Origin: Pseudomonas marginalis
Lineage (GTDB): Bacteria; Pseudomonadota; Gammaproteobacteria; Pseudomonadales; Pseudomonadaceae
Assembly (NCBI RefSeq): GCF_900105325.1
Contig: NZ_FNSU01000001.1
Span: 620,001-684,000, forward strand
DNA length: 64,000 nt
Direction: 5' to 3'
This document shows, one piece after another, positions 44,055 to 52,259 of the stretch. The translations under genes and the position numbers were made by a program. Under the pieces are notes generated by a model. The model made no database searches, was not told where the DNA came from, and was given only the letters and a program-made list of their open reading frames with translations. Position 1 is the first letter of the stretch. Each line of letters opens with the position of its first letter.

Positions 44055-46646
44055 TTATATCCGAGTCTTCAGTGCATATAACATTTCCAGCGCTTTTCGC
44101 GGCGTCAAGTCGTCCAGGTCAAGCTTTGCCAATTCATCCAGCACCGGATGGGGCAGGCTGGCGAACATATCGCTCTGGTGCGGCGCAGCAGGTTTGCGGC
44201 TGGCCTTGGCAGGGCTGGCCACCACGGTTTCATGGGGCAGGGCCGTGGTTTCCAGGCGGCTGAGGTGCTCGCGGGCACGGGTGATCACGTCGTTCGGCAC
44301 GCCGGCCAATTGCGCTACGGCCAGCCCGTAACTCTGGCTGGCCGGCCCTGGCAGCACGTGGTGCAGGAATACGATGCGCTCGTTGTGCTCGGTGGCATTC
44401 AGATGCACGTTGGCCACCAGCGGCTCGCTTTCCGGCAGCACCGTCAGTTCGAAGTAGTGGGTGGCAAATAGCGTATACGCACGCAGATGCGCCAACCGTT
44501 CGGCCGCCGCCCATGCCAGGGACAGGCCGTCAAACGTACTGGTGCCGCGACCCACTTCGTCCATCAGCACCAGGCTGCGCTCGGTGGCGTTGTGCAGGAT
44601 ATTCGCGGTCTCGCTCATTTCCACCATAAAGGTCGAACGGCCACCGGCCAGGTCATCGCTGGAGCCGATCCGGGTGAAGATGCGGTCTACCAGGGACAAT
44701 TCACAACTGGCCGCTGGCACAAAGCTGCCGATATGCGCCAGCAGTACGATCAAGGCGGTTTGACGCATGTAGGTGGATTTACCACCCATGTTCGGACCGG
44801 TGATCACCAACATGCGCGTATCATCGTCCAGCGACAGGTCGTTGGCGACGAACGGCGTGGTCAGCACCTGCTCCACCACCGGGTGGCGCCCCTGCACGAT
44901 GCGCATGCACGGCTCGCTGACAAACCGTGGGCAGTTCAGGTCGAGATTCAGCGCCCGTTCGGCGAGGTTGCTCAGCACATCCAGCTCCGCCAGGGCGGCG
45001 GCGGTGTCCTGCAGCGGCGCCAACTGGCTGATCAAGTCTTCCAGCAACGCCTCGTAGAGCATCTTTTCCCGGGCCAGGGCACGGCTCTTGGCCGACAGCG
45101 CCTTGTCTTCAAACTCCTTCAGCTCCGGGGTGATAAAACGCTCGGCACCTTTGAGTGTCTGGCGGCGTTGATAGTCGATGGGCGCCGACTCGGCCTGCTT
45201 ACTCGGCAACTCGATAAAGTAGCCATGCACGCGGTTGTAGCCCACCTTCAGGTTGGCCAGGCCGGTGCGAGCTTTTTCGCGGGCTTCCAGGTCGATCAGG
45301 AACTGCCCGGCGTTTTCGCTCAGGGACTGCAGTTCGTCCAGTTCGCTGTCGTAGCCGGTCTTGAGCACGCCGCCGTCACGGATGATCGCCGGCGGGTTGT
45401 CGATAATGGCCTTTTCCAACAGCGCTGCCAGTTCCGGGTAGGTACCGGCCGTTACGGCGAGCTGTTGCAGGTGCGGCGTATCCAGTTCGGTCATTGCCAC
45501 TTGCAGTTGCGGCAGGGCGCTGAGGGCATCGCGCAGACGCGCCAGGTCACGGGGTCGCGCATTGCGCAGGCCGATCCGCGCCAGGATGCGCTCGATGTCG
45601 CCGATTTCCTTCAGCTGCGGCTGCAGCTTTTCAAAGCGATAGCCGTCCAGCAGGCAGGTAATCGACGTCTGGCGCGCCTGCAGCACCGTCAAATCCCGCA
45701 ACGGACGGTTCAACCAGCGGGTCAACAGACGGCTGCCCATGGCGGTTTGGCAGCGGTCGACCACCGATTGCAGGGTGTTGTCACGCCCGCCGGACAGGTT
45801 GGTGTCCAGTTCCAGGTTGCGACGGCTCGCGCCATCGAGCACCACGGCGTCGTCCAGGCGCTCATGGCGCAGGCTGCGCAAATGCGGCAGGGCGGTGCGT
45901 TGGGTTTCCTTGGCATAGCTGAGCAGGCAACCCGCAGCGCCGATGGCCAGGGTCAGGGTTTCGCAACCGAAGCCTTTAAGGTCCTGCACCGAGAACTGCT
46001 GGCATAGACTTTTCAGTGCCGAGTCACGCTCGAAATCCCATGGCGCGCGACGCTTGGTCCCACGGCGTTTTTCCGCAGGCAGATCCTTCGGCCAATCATC
46101 CGGGATCAACAACTCCACCGGGTTGATGCGCTCCAGCTCCGCCAGCAGGTTTTCCCAGCCCTTGATCTCCAGCACGCTGAAATTGCCGCTGGTGATGTCC
46201 AGTACCGAAAGCCCGAACAAGCGCTCATCGCCCAGCACCGCAGCGATCAGGTTATCGCGACGCTCATCCAGCAGCGCCTCATCACTCACCGTCCCCGGCG
46301 TAATAATGCGCACCACCTGGCGTTCCACCGGGCCCTTGCTGGTGGCCGGATCGCCGATCTGCTCGCAGATCACCACCGATTCGCCCAGCTTCACCAGCTT
46401 GACCAGGTAACCCTCCAGCGAGTGGTAAGGAATCCCGCACATCGGAATCGACTGCCCCGCCGACTGCCCGCGCGCGGTCAAGGTGATGTCCAGCAACTTG
46501 GCGGCCTTCTTCGCGTCTTCATAGAAGATCTCGTAGAAGTCGCCCATGCGATAGAACATCAACTGATCAGGGTGCTGGTTTTTCAGGCGCCAGTACTGCT
46601 GCATCATCGGGGTGTGTGAGGATAGATCTGAAATTGCTTTATTCAT
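44055..46646 (-). CDS. mutS: DNA mismatch repair protein MutS
   Basis: 863 residues from the ATG at 46646. The mismatch-contact motif is YRMGDFYEIFYEDA near the N-terminus; the ATPase has Walker A TGPNMGGKST, LVLMDEVGRGTSTFDG and the C-terminal beta-clamp/HTH part. The frame open to 46706 is not used, since family members start near MNKAISDLSS. It marks the edge of the core chromosome; prophage-type DNA begins past its 5' end. Confidence 0.95.
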   Translation of the reverse strand: MNKAISDLSSHTPMMQQYWRLKNQHPDQLMFYRMGDFYEIFYEDAKKAAKLLDITLTARGQSAGQSIPMCGIPYHSLEGYLVKLVKLGESVVICEQIGDPATSKGPVERQVVRIITPGTVSDEALLDERRDNLIAAVLGDERLFGLSVLDITSGNFSVLEIKGWENLLAELERINPVELLIPDDWPKDLPAEKRRGTKRRAPWDFERDSALKSLCQQFSVQDLKGFGCETLTLAIGAAGCLLSYAKETQRTALPHLRSLRHERLDDAVVLDGASRRNLELDTNLSGGRDNTLQSVVDRCQTAMGSRLLTRWLNRPLRDLTVLQARQTSITCLLDGYRFEKLQPQLKEIGDIERILARIGLRNARPRDLARLRDALSALPQLQVAMTELDTPHLQQLAVTAGTYPELAALLEKAIIDNPPAIIRDGGVLKTGYDSELDELQSLSENAGQFLIDLEAREKARTGLANLKVGYNRVHGYFIELPSKQAESAPIDYQRRQTLKGAERFITPELKEFEDKALSAKSRALAREKMLYEALLEDLISQLAPLQDTAAALAELDVLSNLAERALNLDLNCPRFVSEPCMRIVQGRHPVVEQVLTTPFVANDLSLDDDTRMLVITGPNMGGKSTYMRQTALIVLLAHIGSFVPAASCELSLVDRIFTRIGSSDDLAGGRSTFMVEMSETANILHNATERSLVLMDEVGRGTSTFDGLSLAWAAAERLAHLRAYTLFATHYFELTVLPESEPLVANVHLNATEHNERIVFLHHVLPGPASQSYGLAVAQLAGVPNDVITRAREHLSRLETTALPHETVVASPAKASRKPAAPHQSDMFASLPHPVLDELAKLDLDDLTPRKALEMLYALKTRI

Positions 46647-46818
46647 CAGTGGGTTAGCGAAATCTATAATAAAAGTTGGGGCGAAAATGGGGCTTTTCGT
46701 TAGCAACTAGACTGATAGCAGCTTGATCTGACCCCAAGACTCCTTGCCCTGGATAGGGGCGCCAGATTACCACGGATGAGTTTGCGGATACGGTGGCTCC
46801 TGGCGCTGGCGTGTCAAG

Positions 46819-47772
46819 CTAGGCGGGCTTGCCACATTCTAGCTCGCCGATCTCTGCGCGTTCGGCTTCGCTAAAGAGGCCTTTCAGGTCGGGCTCTTTG
46901 TCATCTTTTATCTTGTTTTTTATCCACAACTGTTTTTGCTTTAGCGTGTGATCGGTTGTTTCAAGTGTGATGGCTTGGCGGATTAAGGCTTTAATCTGGT
47001 CAAGGCTCTCTTGGGCATCTTGTTGCAACATGTACATGTAGCAAGCTTTGTTGAATAGAGTAATTGGCGTAGTACGACCGGCCTGGATTTGCTCGTTTAC
47101 AATCTCGAGGGCCTCTTGAATTCTTCCTAGTCTCTTGAGAATGTAGCCTTTATATACTCTTGATTTGTCATACTCTACAGATGCTTTGTCGTCGCTGTAA
47201 ATTGCGAGAGCCTCATTGATGCATCTTAGCGCCTCTTCCAAGAGATTCTTGGAGCTGGTTTTTTCAAATGATTCGGTGTTTGTTACGGCTTTAAGATATA
47301 ATACTTCTGCTCGTAACTTGTTGTTTTGCATAAGAATATTTTCGTCCTGCTTTTTTCTCTCTTTCGACTCTTTCTCGATCTCTTGCTGTAAAACCTTGTC
47401 TGCTATTCCGTCGAGAAGCGCATAGCCAAGATAAGATGCGATGCCTGACACGGATACAAGTAGAAGGGCTTGTTGTACAAATGTCGCAGTTTTGCCAGCT
47501 TCGATCGGAAGTATTATTGATTGGTAATCAATATGAATAACTGATGAAAAAAATGGCACGCAAATGAAAGAGGCTGCAGCGCCAAATAAAATAGTTTTCA
47601 GAGGTATACTTTCATCTTCTCCCGCTGCGCGAGACCACTTTGCGTAGCCACCGAGATAAGCACCAAAAAGTATTAAAACCATTACGAATATGAGGTTAAG
47701 CAAGCTAGGATAAATGTTCAAAAAGGAATGCAGGATTGGATCTAGGATCGCAGTGGAGTTCGAGCTTTCCAT
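46819..47772 (-). CDS. unknown membrane protein with coiled coil and TPR-like domain
   Basis: 317 residues, AT-rich codon use unlike its neighbours. Three hydrophobic helices lie at about 22-42, 60-80 and 98-118. They are followed by a charged coiled coil (QEIEKESKERKKQDENILMQ, about 130-155) and helical repeats with TPR character (EEALRCINEALAIYSDD, YKGYILKRLGRIQEALEI, LFNKACYMYMLQQDAQ). The overall plan (membrane anchor plus TPR) suggests a scaffold or signalling role. It may be phage cargo or an island gene at the mutS hotspot. A terminator and a tiny ORF precede it. Confidence 0.65.
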   Translation of the reverse strand: MESSNSTAILDPILHSFLNIYPSLLNLIFVMVLILFGAYLGGYAKWSRAAGEDESIPLKTILFGAAASFICVPFFSSVIHIDYQSIILPIEAGKTATFVQQALLLVSVSGIASYLGYALLDGIADKVLQQEIEKESKERKKQDENILMQNNKLRAEVLYLKAVTNTESFEKTSSKNLLEEALRCINEALAIYSDDKASVEYDKSRVYKGYILKRLGRIQEALEIVNEQIQAGRTTPITLFNKACYMYMLQQDAQESLDQIKALIRQAITLETTDHTLKQKQLWIKNKIKDDKEPDLKGLFSEAERAEIGELECGKPA

Positions 47773-47801
47773 TGTTTTTTCACCACTTGCTAATTTTTAA
47801 G

Positions 47802-47828
47802 AAAAAAAAAGCAGGCACAATGCCTGCT
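47802..47828 (-). terminator. strong intrinsic terminator/attenuator after the 16-codon ORF
   Basis: On the minus strand AGCAGGCA-TTG-TGCCTGCT is followed by nine T. It lies 20 nt past the tiny ORF and 30 nt before the membrane/TPR gene, so it either ends a ~160-nt mRNA or attenuates the downstream gene. Confidence 0.88.
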
Positions 47829-47848
47829 CTTTTACAGATGGATATAAC

Positions 47849-47899
47849 TCAGATGTCCGGACGCTCGTCCATATAGACATTGGCTACGAAATCTTTCAT
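47849..47899 (-). CDS. 16-residue peptide ORF (small protein or leader peptide)
   Basis: ATG at 47899 with a perfect GGAGG 6 nt upstream encodes MKDFVANVYMDERPDI and a TGA stop. It is acidic, not hydrophobic, and has no runs of a single amino-acid codon, so it is neither a typical type I toxin nor a classical amino-acid attenuator peptide. Promoter (47970-47997), ribosome site, ORF and terminator make a complete compact unit. I do not recognise it. Confidence 0.55.
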   Translation of the reverse strand: MKDFVANVYMDERPDI

Positions 47900-47969
47900 G
47901 TATAACCTCCATAAGAGAGCACGATGCTTCGGGTTGTGCCACGTTGTGCTGATTTCACGAGGCGACCTA

Positions 47970-47997
47970 AATATAGTTTATCAGCAGGCTAATGCAA
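47970..47997 (-). promoter_or_regulatory. sigma-70-type promoter of the 16-codon ORF
   Basis: TTGCAT (47997-47992), 16-nt spacer and TATATT (47975-47970) on the minus strand. The start near 47963 gives a ~62-nt leader to the ORF. Confidence 0.55.
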
Positions 47998-48241
47998 AGC
48001 TTTTTCGTCTGACCCGACGGCCCTATGGCTGGGGCTGGCCTTGCGATATCAGTCCTGCTGGGGCTTATCTTGAGGTGAAATGCCTAACGAGTAAAGGCTA
48101 ATTTTGTGCCGTTTCATGATGTGGGCAAAAGCCCCTGCTTTCAATGTCTTAAGATTTTAGCCTTTTCAAAATGTTAAAAAATTGACGCTTACCCTTGACA
48201 TGTGTTTTTATAATGCATGTGATCTTTCGAGCGCTCCACAT

Positions 48242-48304
48242 GCTCACCCCCTAGGCCGAAGGGCGCCTCTCTTCGAGAGGCGCCCTTCGGCCTAGGGGGT
48301 GAGC
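48242..48304. repeat. perfect 30-bp inverted repeat with 3-nt loop
   Basis: Left arm 48242-48271 (GCTCACCCCCTAGGCC...), loop TTC, right arm 48275-48304, with no mismatch. It is far longer and more perfect than any terminator here. It lies between the integrase 3' end and the AT-rich junction. A strong -35-like TTGACA lies just upstream (about 48195) and T-rich tracts follow (48318-48345), so it may be the stem of an RNA or a DNA cruciform near the attachment site. The rest of 47998-48241 shows no gene. Confidence 0.85.
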
Positions 48305-48381
48305 AGGATGCAGCCCTTTTTTTCGCGCTTTTTTCAAGGTTTTTTCGTGATGTGCTTCATTTCAAGGCTTATGTGAATTCT

Positions 48382-49617
48382 TTAGCTCTGCAAATTTCTC
48401 CAAATTCGTTTCAGTTCTCCTGAGGATTCGTCGTCCATCCATTTAGCGTAGACCTCAACGAGCATCGTAAAGTCCTTGTGTCCCATTTGTTTTGAAATAA
48501 ATGCAAGGTTGCCTCGAGCGGTCAGGCACCAGCAGGCATAGGTATGCCGGGTCTGGTATGGCCGGCGCTGGCGGATACCCGAGCGCTTTTGAATTGCTGC
48601 CCACTTTGTGTTCCACGATGTGGGAATGAACCATGGATTGATAATTTTCTTGCGGGCTTGTGTCATCGGGGATAGCAACGGGGTAACTGTTTCTATGCGT
48701 TTCTCGTGACGGTTCAGGTACACCACGATCTCGCGAGGCGCATAGCCTGCAACCAGTCCTATCAAAACTTTGCAGGCTTCGACGGCTGGTGGCATCAGAA
48801 GCACAGTCCGAGGTTTTCCAGTCTTCGGGACTTTGAATGTGCCATCTGCGGTTATTGCTCGGATGATATTTATCTGCCCTGCAACTAGGTCGATGTCTTC
48901 GACAGCTAGTGCACACATCTCTCCCGGGCGAAGGCCCGTGTAGACCGCGAGGGTGATCGCCGCTGAATCTTGTGGATGAAGGCATCCTTTGCTGATCAGT
49001 TGTTCGAACTCGCTTTTTGTTAGCGGATCTGGTTCACGTCCTGTCATCGCAAATCGTATGCATGCGGCTGACAGGCCTTTGCGGCAGTAGCTGTTCTTTT
49101 CACACCAGGCCAGGAAGCCGGCGAACGTGGCTAGGTAGTGGTTCGCGGTTGACGGAGCACGGGTGGCGATCAATTGTGTCCTGAGTAACTGGATATCTTC
49201 GGGCAAAAGAATGCGTGCCAATCGTTCAGGACCTAATAGCGCGATGCAAATATCCAGCGCATAGCCATATTTCTCTTCGGTCATCGGGGTGATGTCGACG
49301 GCCTTGAGTGGTTTGTAACGGTCCATTAACGAGGCCAGGCGTTCGTCCTTTACGTTGCTGTAATTGGTCGCGTTCTTCGAGTTGGGGAAGTGACGGTTGT
49401 AGTCGAAGTGCCCAGTTTTAATTTCATGGATAATGGCTGCCCTTAGTAGAGCTGCATGTTTAATATTGGCTTTGGTTACCGGAAGGCCGAGGGATTCGCG
49501 GCAGCGTATACGTCGCCACATAAACACGACGCGCAGGTAGCCGCCGTGTATCTCAATCCCTTTGTGCTTTGCCAGTTCGGTTTCTAGGCCGCTTCCTGAG
49601 GTGCGCTCTCGGCCCAC
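48382..49617 (-). CDS. int: prophage integrase (tyrosine recombinase)
   Basis: 411 residues. N-terminal arm-binding domain (GGYLRVVFMWRRIRCRESLGL), a central SAM-like domain and the catalytic domain: Arg230 in YTGLRPGE, the R-H-T-Y-A box (PYQTRHTYA, Tyr in place of the usual first His, as in many phage integrases), GHKD and nucleophile Tyr390 (VEVYAKWM). The gene's 3' end faces mutS, so attL should lie between 46.65 and 48.38 kb. Its start overlaps the excisionase gene. Confidence 0.93.
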   Translation of the reverse strand: MGRERTSGSGLETELAKHKGIEIHGGYLRVVFMWRRIRCRESLGLPVTKANIKHAALLRAAIIHEIKTGHFDYNRHFPNSKNATNYSNVKDERLASLMDRYKPLKAVDITPMTEEKYGYALDICIALLGPERLARILLPEDIQLLRTQLIATRAPSTANHYLATFAGFLAWCEKNSYCRKGLSAACIRFAMTGREPDPLTKSEFEQLISKGCLHPQDSAAITLAVYTGLRPGEMCALAVEDIDLVAGQINIIRAITADGTFKVPKTGKPRTVLLMPPAVEACKVLIGLVAGYAPREIVVYLNRHEKRIETVTPLLSPMTQARKKIINPWFIPTSWNTKWAAIQKRSGIRQRRPYQTRHTYACWCLTARGNLAFISKQMGHKDFTMLVEVYAKWMDDESSGELKRIWRNLQS

Positions 49618-49781
49618 TTGTCATACTCCGTCATGTTGATTGCAATGCGGCCGTCCGGAGTCTTGCGCCAGACACGACCTTGGGCCCAGGTGCCGTTCTT
49701 CACTTTGTGGCGGATAGCGTCTTCGCTATAGCCGGTGAGTTCCGCGGCGCGGCTGATCATTACCCAGTTTGGGAGACTCAT
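49584..49781 (-). CDS. excisionase-like DNA-binding protein
   Basis: 65 residues from the ATG at 49781, with GGAGGCG upstream. Winged-helix-like pattern WVMISRAAELTGYSEDAIRHKVKNGTWAQGRVWRKTPDGRI fits the excisionase/MerR-like family. It overlaps the integrase start by 34 bp, the usual xis-int arrangement. It directs excision when the prophage is induced. Confidence 0.8.
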   Translation of the reverse strand: MSLPNWVMISRAAELTGYSEDAIRHKVKNGTWAQGRVWRKTPDGRIAINMTEYDKWAESAPQEAA

Positions 49782-50707
49782 ATTTTTCGCCTCCACAAGC
49801 TGCGGTCGTACGACTTTGAATGGATTGACGGTGGGCATTGGTTAAGCCGAGCCCCGCGTCGGTGAGCAGGGGCGCAATGCTTAAAACGGGGATAAGAGGA
49901 GGCAGATCGGTGCATACGTTTCAGGTGAAAAGTATCAACGACATGTTGTTGAAGTTGGACTGGGAGGTAGGCCAGCTGCAGCGCAGTCACATTTCCAAGG
50001 CTACGGATAGACTCGCTACTTCGAGCTACTTTGCAATCAACGGTGCTCTCACGGCTTTCCATATTTGCGAGTGGATTTGGCACTGTGGATCCGAGTCCCA
50101 GCGTGAAATCTGGGGCAAGGGGCAGAGGGGAAGTCAACCGACCAAAACGAATTTTCAGATGCATCTGAGAGAGCTTTGCCCCAGCCTCAGTACCTGTCGT
50201 GAAATAGCGAACTCCTTCAAGCACTACGCAGCGGATCGATATCCAGATGACACCATCAAGCCGGCCTCTGTTTGGTTTACCACTATGGCCGCAGAGGTTG
50301 GAATCATGCGAGCAGGTGATACCCTCAGCGCTGATGCCGCGGTACTCATGATTTCCAATGGTGTGGGTACGGTTCCAGTGGCTCATGTGCTGAGCGTGGT
50401 TCACGGATTTCTTGACGATTTTTGTGAGCGGCACGGGCTTGTTGGCGACACAGATGCTTGATGCAAAAACTACTTTACCCCCTTCGGCAGGCTGCGCGAG
50501 CGGGCGCTCTGGAGCGGTTAGCGTTGCATCACTGAGCGCTGCCCCGCGCAGCTTATCGTGCGGTATAAGTGCCTCGGCAGTGGCGCTAGAAGGAGCAATA
50601 ATGCCTGCTGCTGCGCAGCAGAGACTGTTTGTTTCTAGCGTGTCGACGCTACCTGCAGTGCGGAGCAAAGCGGGCAGGGCGTTGGTGTTGTCCTTGTGGT
50701 TCTTCAT
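49778..50707 (-). CDS. unknown ORF coupled to neighbours, antisense to 49910-50461
   Basis: 309 codons. The ATG overlaps the HD gene stop (ATGA) with GGAGG upstream, and the stop overlaps the excisionase start (ATGA), so the reading frame fits the operon exactly. The first ~80 residues (Ala/Ser-rich, SLCCAAAGIIAPSSATAEAL) do not overlap other genes; the rest is complementary to the rightward gene at 49910 and reads like an antisense frame. The product may be made only in part, or the frame may be a coincidence. No family is recognised. Confidence 0.35.
   Translation of the reverse strand: MKNHKDNTNALPALLRTAGSVDTLETNSLCCAAAGIIAPSSATAEALIPHDKLRGAALSDATLTAPERPLAQPAEGGKVVFASSICVANKPVPLTKIVKKSVNHAQHMSHWNRTHTIGNHEYRGISAEGITCSHDSNLCGHSGKPNRGRLDGVIWISIRCVVLEGVRYFTTGTEAGAKLSQMHLKIRFGRLTSPLPLAPDFTLGLGSTVPNPLANMESRESTVDCKVARSSESIRSLGNVTALQLAYLPVQLQQHVVDTFHLKRMHRSASSYPRFKHCAPAHRRGARLNQCPPSIHSKSYDRSLWRRKI
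49910..50461 (+). CDS. unknown protein transcribed against the early operon
   Basis: 183 residues from the GTG at 49910, with a perfect AGGAGG 7 nt upstream; the frame open to 49838 is not used. The sequence looks globular (DMLLKLDWEVGQLQRS, YFAINGALTAFHICEWIWHC, EIANSFKHYAADRY), with Trp/His-rich helices and no recognisable family. It is the only rightward gene between int and the repressor and lies antisense to the frame at 49778-50707. Such isolated genes in prophages often serve the lysogen. Confidence 0.6.
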   Translation: MHTFQVKSINDMLLKLDWEVGQLQRSHISKATDRLATSSYFAINGALTAFHICEWIWHCGSESQREIWGKGQRGSQPTKTNFQMHLRELCPSLSTCREIANSFKHYAADRYPDDTIKPASVWFTTMAAEVGIMRAGDTLSADAAVLMISNGVGTVPVAHVLSVVHGFLDDFCERHGLVGDTDA

Positions 50708-51246
50708 GCCGCTTTCCTCCGGTGTTCAATAGCAAGTTGGTCCATCAGTCGCTGGTGGTAGGTGAGTCGGGCTTCTGCGGCAGGCCATGGGCGGATGATT
50801 TCAACCATGGGTTCGATGCCGACCAAGCAATCCCATATAGCCGCATCGGTTGGCATGAGGTCGCGGCGCTCGGTCGCTAGTGCCATCAGGTCGGCTATGT
50901 ACACGCAGGCAGGAAGATCCAAGTCCAGATCGAAGCGCTCACAAACGCGCATCCAGATCACGTCCTCGAAGCCACGGTAGTAGGGCATCCACTGCTTGAG
51001 TGGGCGCGTCATGTCGCCCAGGTAGGCTTCGGTCGCGTCGTGGAGCAGGGCAGCGAGCTTGTATTCTTCTGGCACCAGCTCAGCGACGATGCAGCTGTGT
51101 TGGGCCACGCTGTAGAACTCGCGGGTGTGCCCGTTGAAGCGGCAGAGGTGTGCCAGTGAGTGGGAAATATCCCGTGGATCGATCATGTCGGCGTCAGGTT
51201 CGAACAGGTCAAAACGCTTGCCGGTGTGGGTGAGGATCCAGTTCAT
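50704..51246 (-). CDS. HD-domain phosphohydrolase
   Basis: 180 residues. HD motif residues are in HSCIVAELV, LLHDATEAYLGD and a later Asp (YIADLMALATERRDL). This matches phage-borne HD hydrolases related to YfbR-type 5'-nucleotidases, which act on dNMPs or alter nucleotide pools. It overlaps both neighbours by ATGA-type junctions in the leftward early operon. Confidence 0.75.
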   Translation of the reverse strand: MNWILTHTGKRFDLFEPDADMIDPRDISHSLAHLCRFNGHTREFYSVAQHSCIVAELVPEEYKLAALLHDATEAYLGDMTRPLKQWMPYYRGFEDVIWMRVCERFDLDLDLPACVYIADLMALATERRDLMPTDAAIWDCLVGIEPMVEIIRPWPAAEARLTYHQRLMDQLAIEHRRKAA

Positions 51247-51464
51247 GCTGCCTCCTTCACGAGGTCGGCCAGCAGCAGGGCGTCGTCTGTTGCTTTGTGC
51301 AGATCGCGCAGCCTGTTGTAGCCGATGAGCGCTCTCAACTGACGGTCGAACTCTCGGTTGCGGCGAGTTATGTCGTGCAGTTCCTTGATCGCCTTTGTGT
51401 ATTGCTGTTGTAGCGTTCCAGCGGCTTGAGGCGTCAGCCGCAGCATCGGGATGGCGCGGCTCAT
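51243..51464 (-). CDS. unknown small prophage protein
   Basis: 73 residues, mostly helical and basic (QQQYTKAIKELHDITRRNREFDRQLRAL). No family is recognised. 4-bp overlaps with both neighbours support it as a translated early gene. Confidence 0.6.
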   Translation of the reverse strand: MSRAIPMLRLTPQAAGTLQQQYTKAIKELHDITRRNREFDRQLRALIGYNRLRDLHKATDDALLLADLVKEAA

Positions 51465-51859
51465 GTCACATCCTCCTGGCGGAAGGCATTCAACTCGTCG
51501 GCCATGCTCAAAGCGTGGTCGCGCAACATGAGTGCTTGAGTCGCGTGGCCTTCCGATTTGATGGCGTGGAAGAAATCGGCGGCCAGTTTGAGTTTCCCCG
51601 CGATGGCCAGAAGGATCTGACGGTCCTGGGGTTCCCTGATCAAAATCAGTTCCAGGCGCTCACATCGCCGTGTGGCGTTTTCGAGAGCAGTTGCGGACGA
51701 CGACTCGCCCTCCTCAATGCCCTGGATGTAGCCCTTAGCGTGGCCGTCGTCGTAGCCTTCGCTCCAGCCGTCCTTTAAGCCGCCTCGGTACCCGACCCAA
51801 TACAGGATGGCGAGTGCAATTACGAAGCTGATCAAGGCGAGAGTTTCTAATGCCGTCAT
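51461..51859 (-). CDS. unknown single-pass membrane protein
   Basis: 132 residues from the ATG at 51859, with AGGAG 8 nt upstream (better than the ATG at 51889). One N-terminal TM helix (TLALISFVIALAILYWVGY) is followed by a Gly/Asp-rich stretch (GGLKDGWSEGYDDGHAKGY) and a cytoplasmic helical domain. No family is assigned. Confidence 0.6.
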   Translation of the reverse strand: MTALETLALISFVIALAILYWVGYRGGLKDGWSEGYDDGHAKGYIQGIEEGESSSATALENATRRCERLELILIREPQDRQILLAIAGKLKLAADFFHAIKSEGHATQALMLRDHALSMADELNAFRQEDVT

Positions 51860-51923
51860 CTGGTTTGCTCCTAGTGTTGTGTTCCGCATGGCTGGTGGTG
51901 CAGCGGTTGCGGTGGTTCAGCTG

Positions 51924-52259
51924 TTATCGAAGTGTGTCGGTTAAAATGTCATCTCTCGTCTGGCTGGGGTTGAGCACCTCATCTGCGGCATCGGCCTGCG
52001 TATCAATGAAGATCGCCAGATGGCGGATATCGATAAAACGGGGGCGCTTTGCGCTGGTATCCAGAGTGGTGATGGGCAGCGCTACACGGCCACTTGTCAG
52101 TGCGCGAGTGAAGTTGTCTTGGTTTAGATTGCTGAAGTAACGTTCACGTACCTGTTCGACGGGGACGAGCAGATCCCCGAGGGTTCGGTACAGCAGGTCA
52201 ACGGTTTGACTTCTGGGCGCTATCGGCAGGCGCAGTTCGCGCTGTAAGGAGGCCGTCAT
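51924..52259 (-). CDS. PrtN-like pyocin/phage activator
   Basis: 111 residues. It shows the compact PrtN pattern: LLYRTLGDLLVPVEQVRERYF, TSGRVALPITTL and FIDIRHLAIFIDTQ. PrtN activates pyocin genes in P. aeruginosa and is itself held down by the PrtR repressor until RecA acts. Here it lies inside the leftward early operon of a prophage with an S24 repressor, so it may link SOS induction to late or bacteriocin-like genes (inference). Confidence 0.65.
   Translation of the reverse strand: MTASLQRELRLPIAPRSQTVDLLYRTLGDLLVPVEQVRERYFSNLNQDNFTRALTSGRVALPITTLDTSAKRPRFIDIRHLAIFIDTQADAADEVLNPSQTRDDILTDTLR

Noticed and set aside
50412..50732. Rightward ORF after the unknown gene at 49910
   Set aside because: No ribosome site, low-complexity Ala/Ser sequence, and overlap with the coupled leftward frame.
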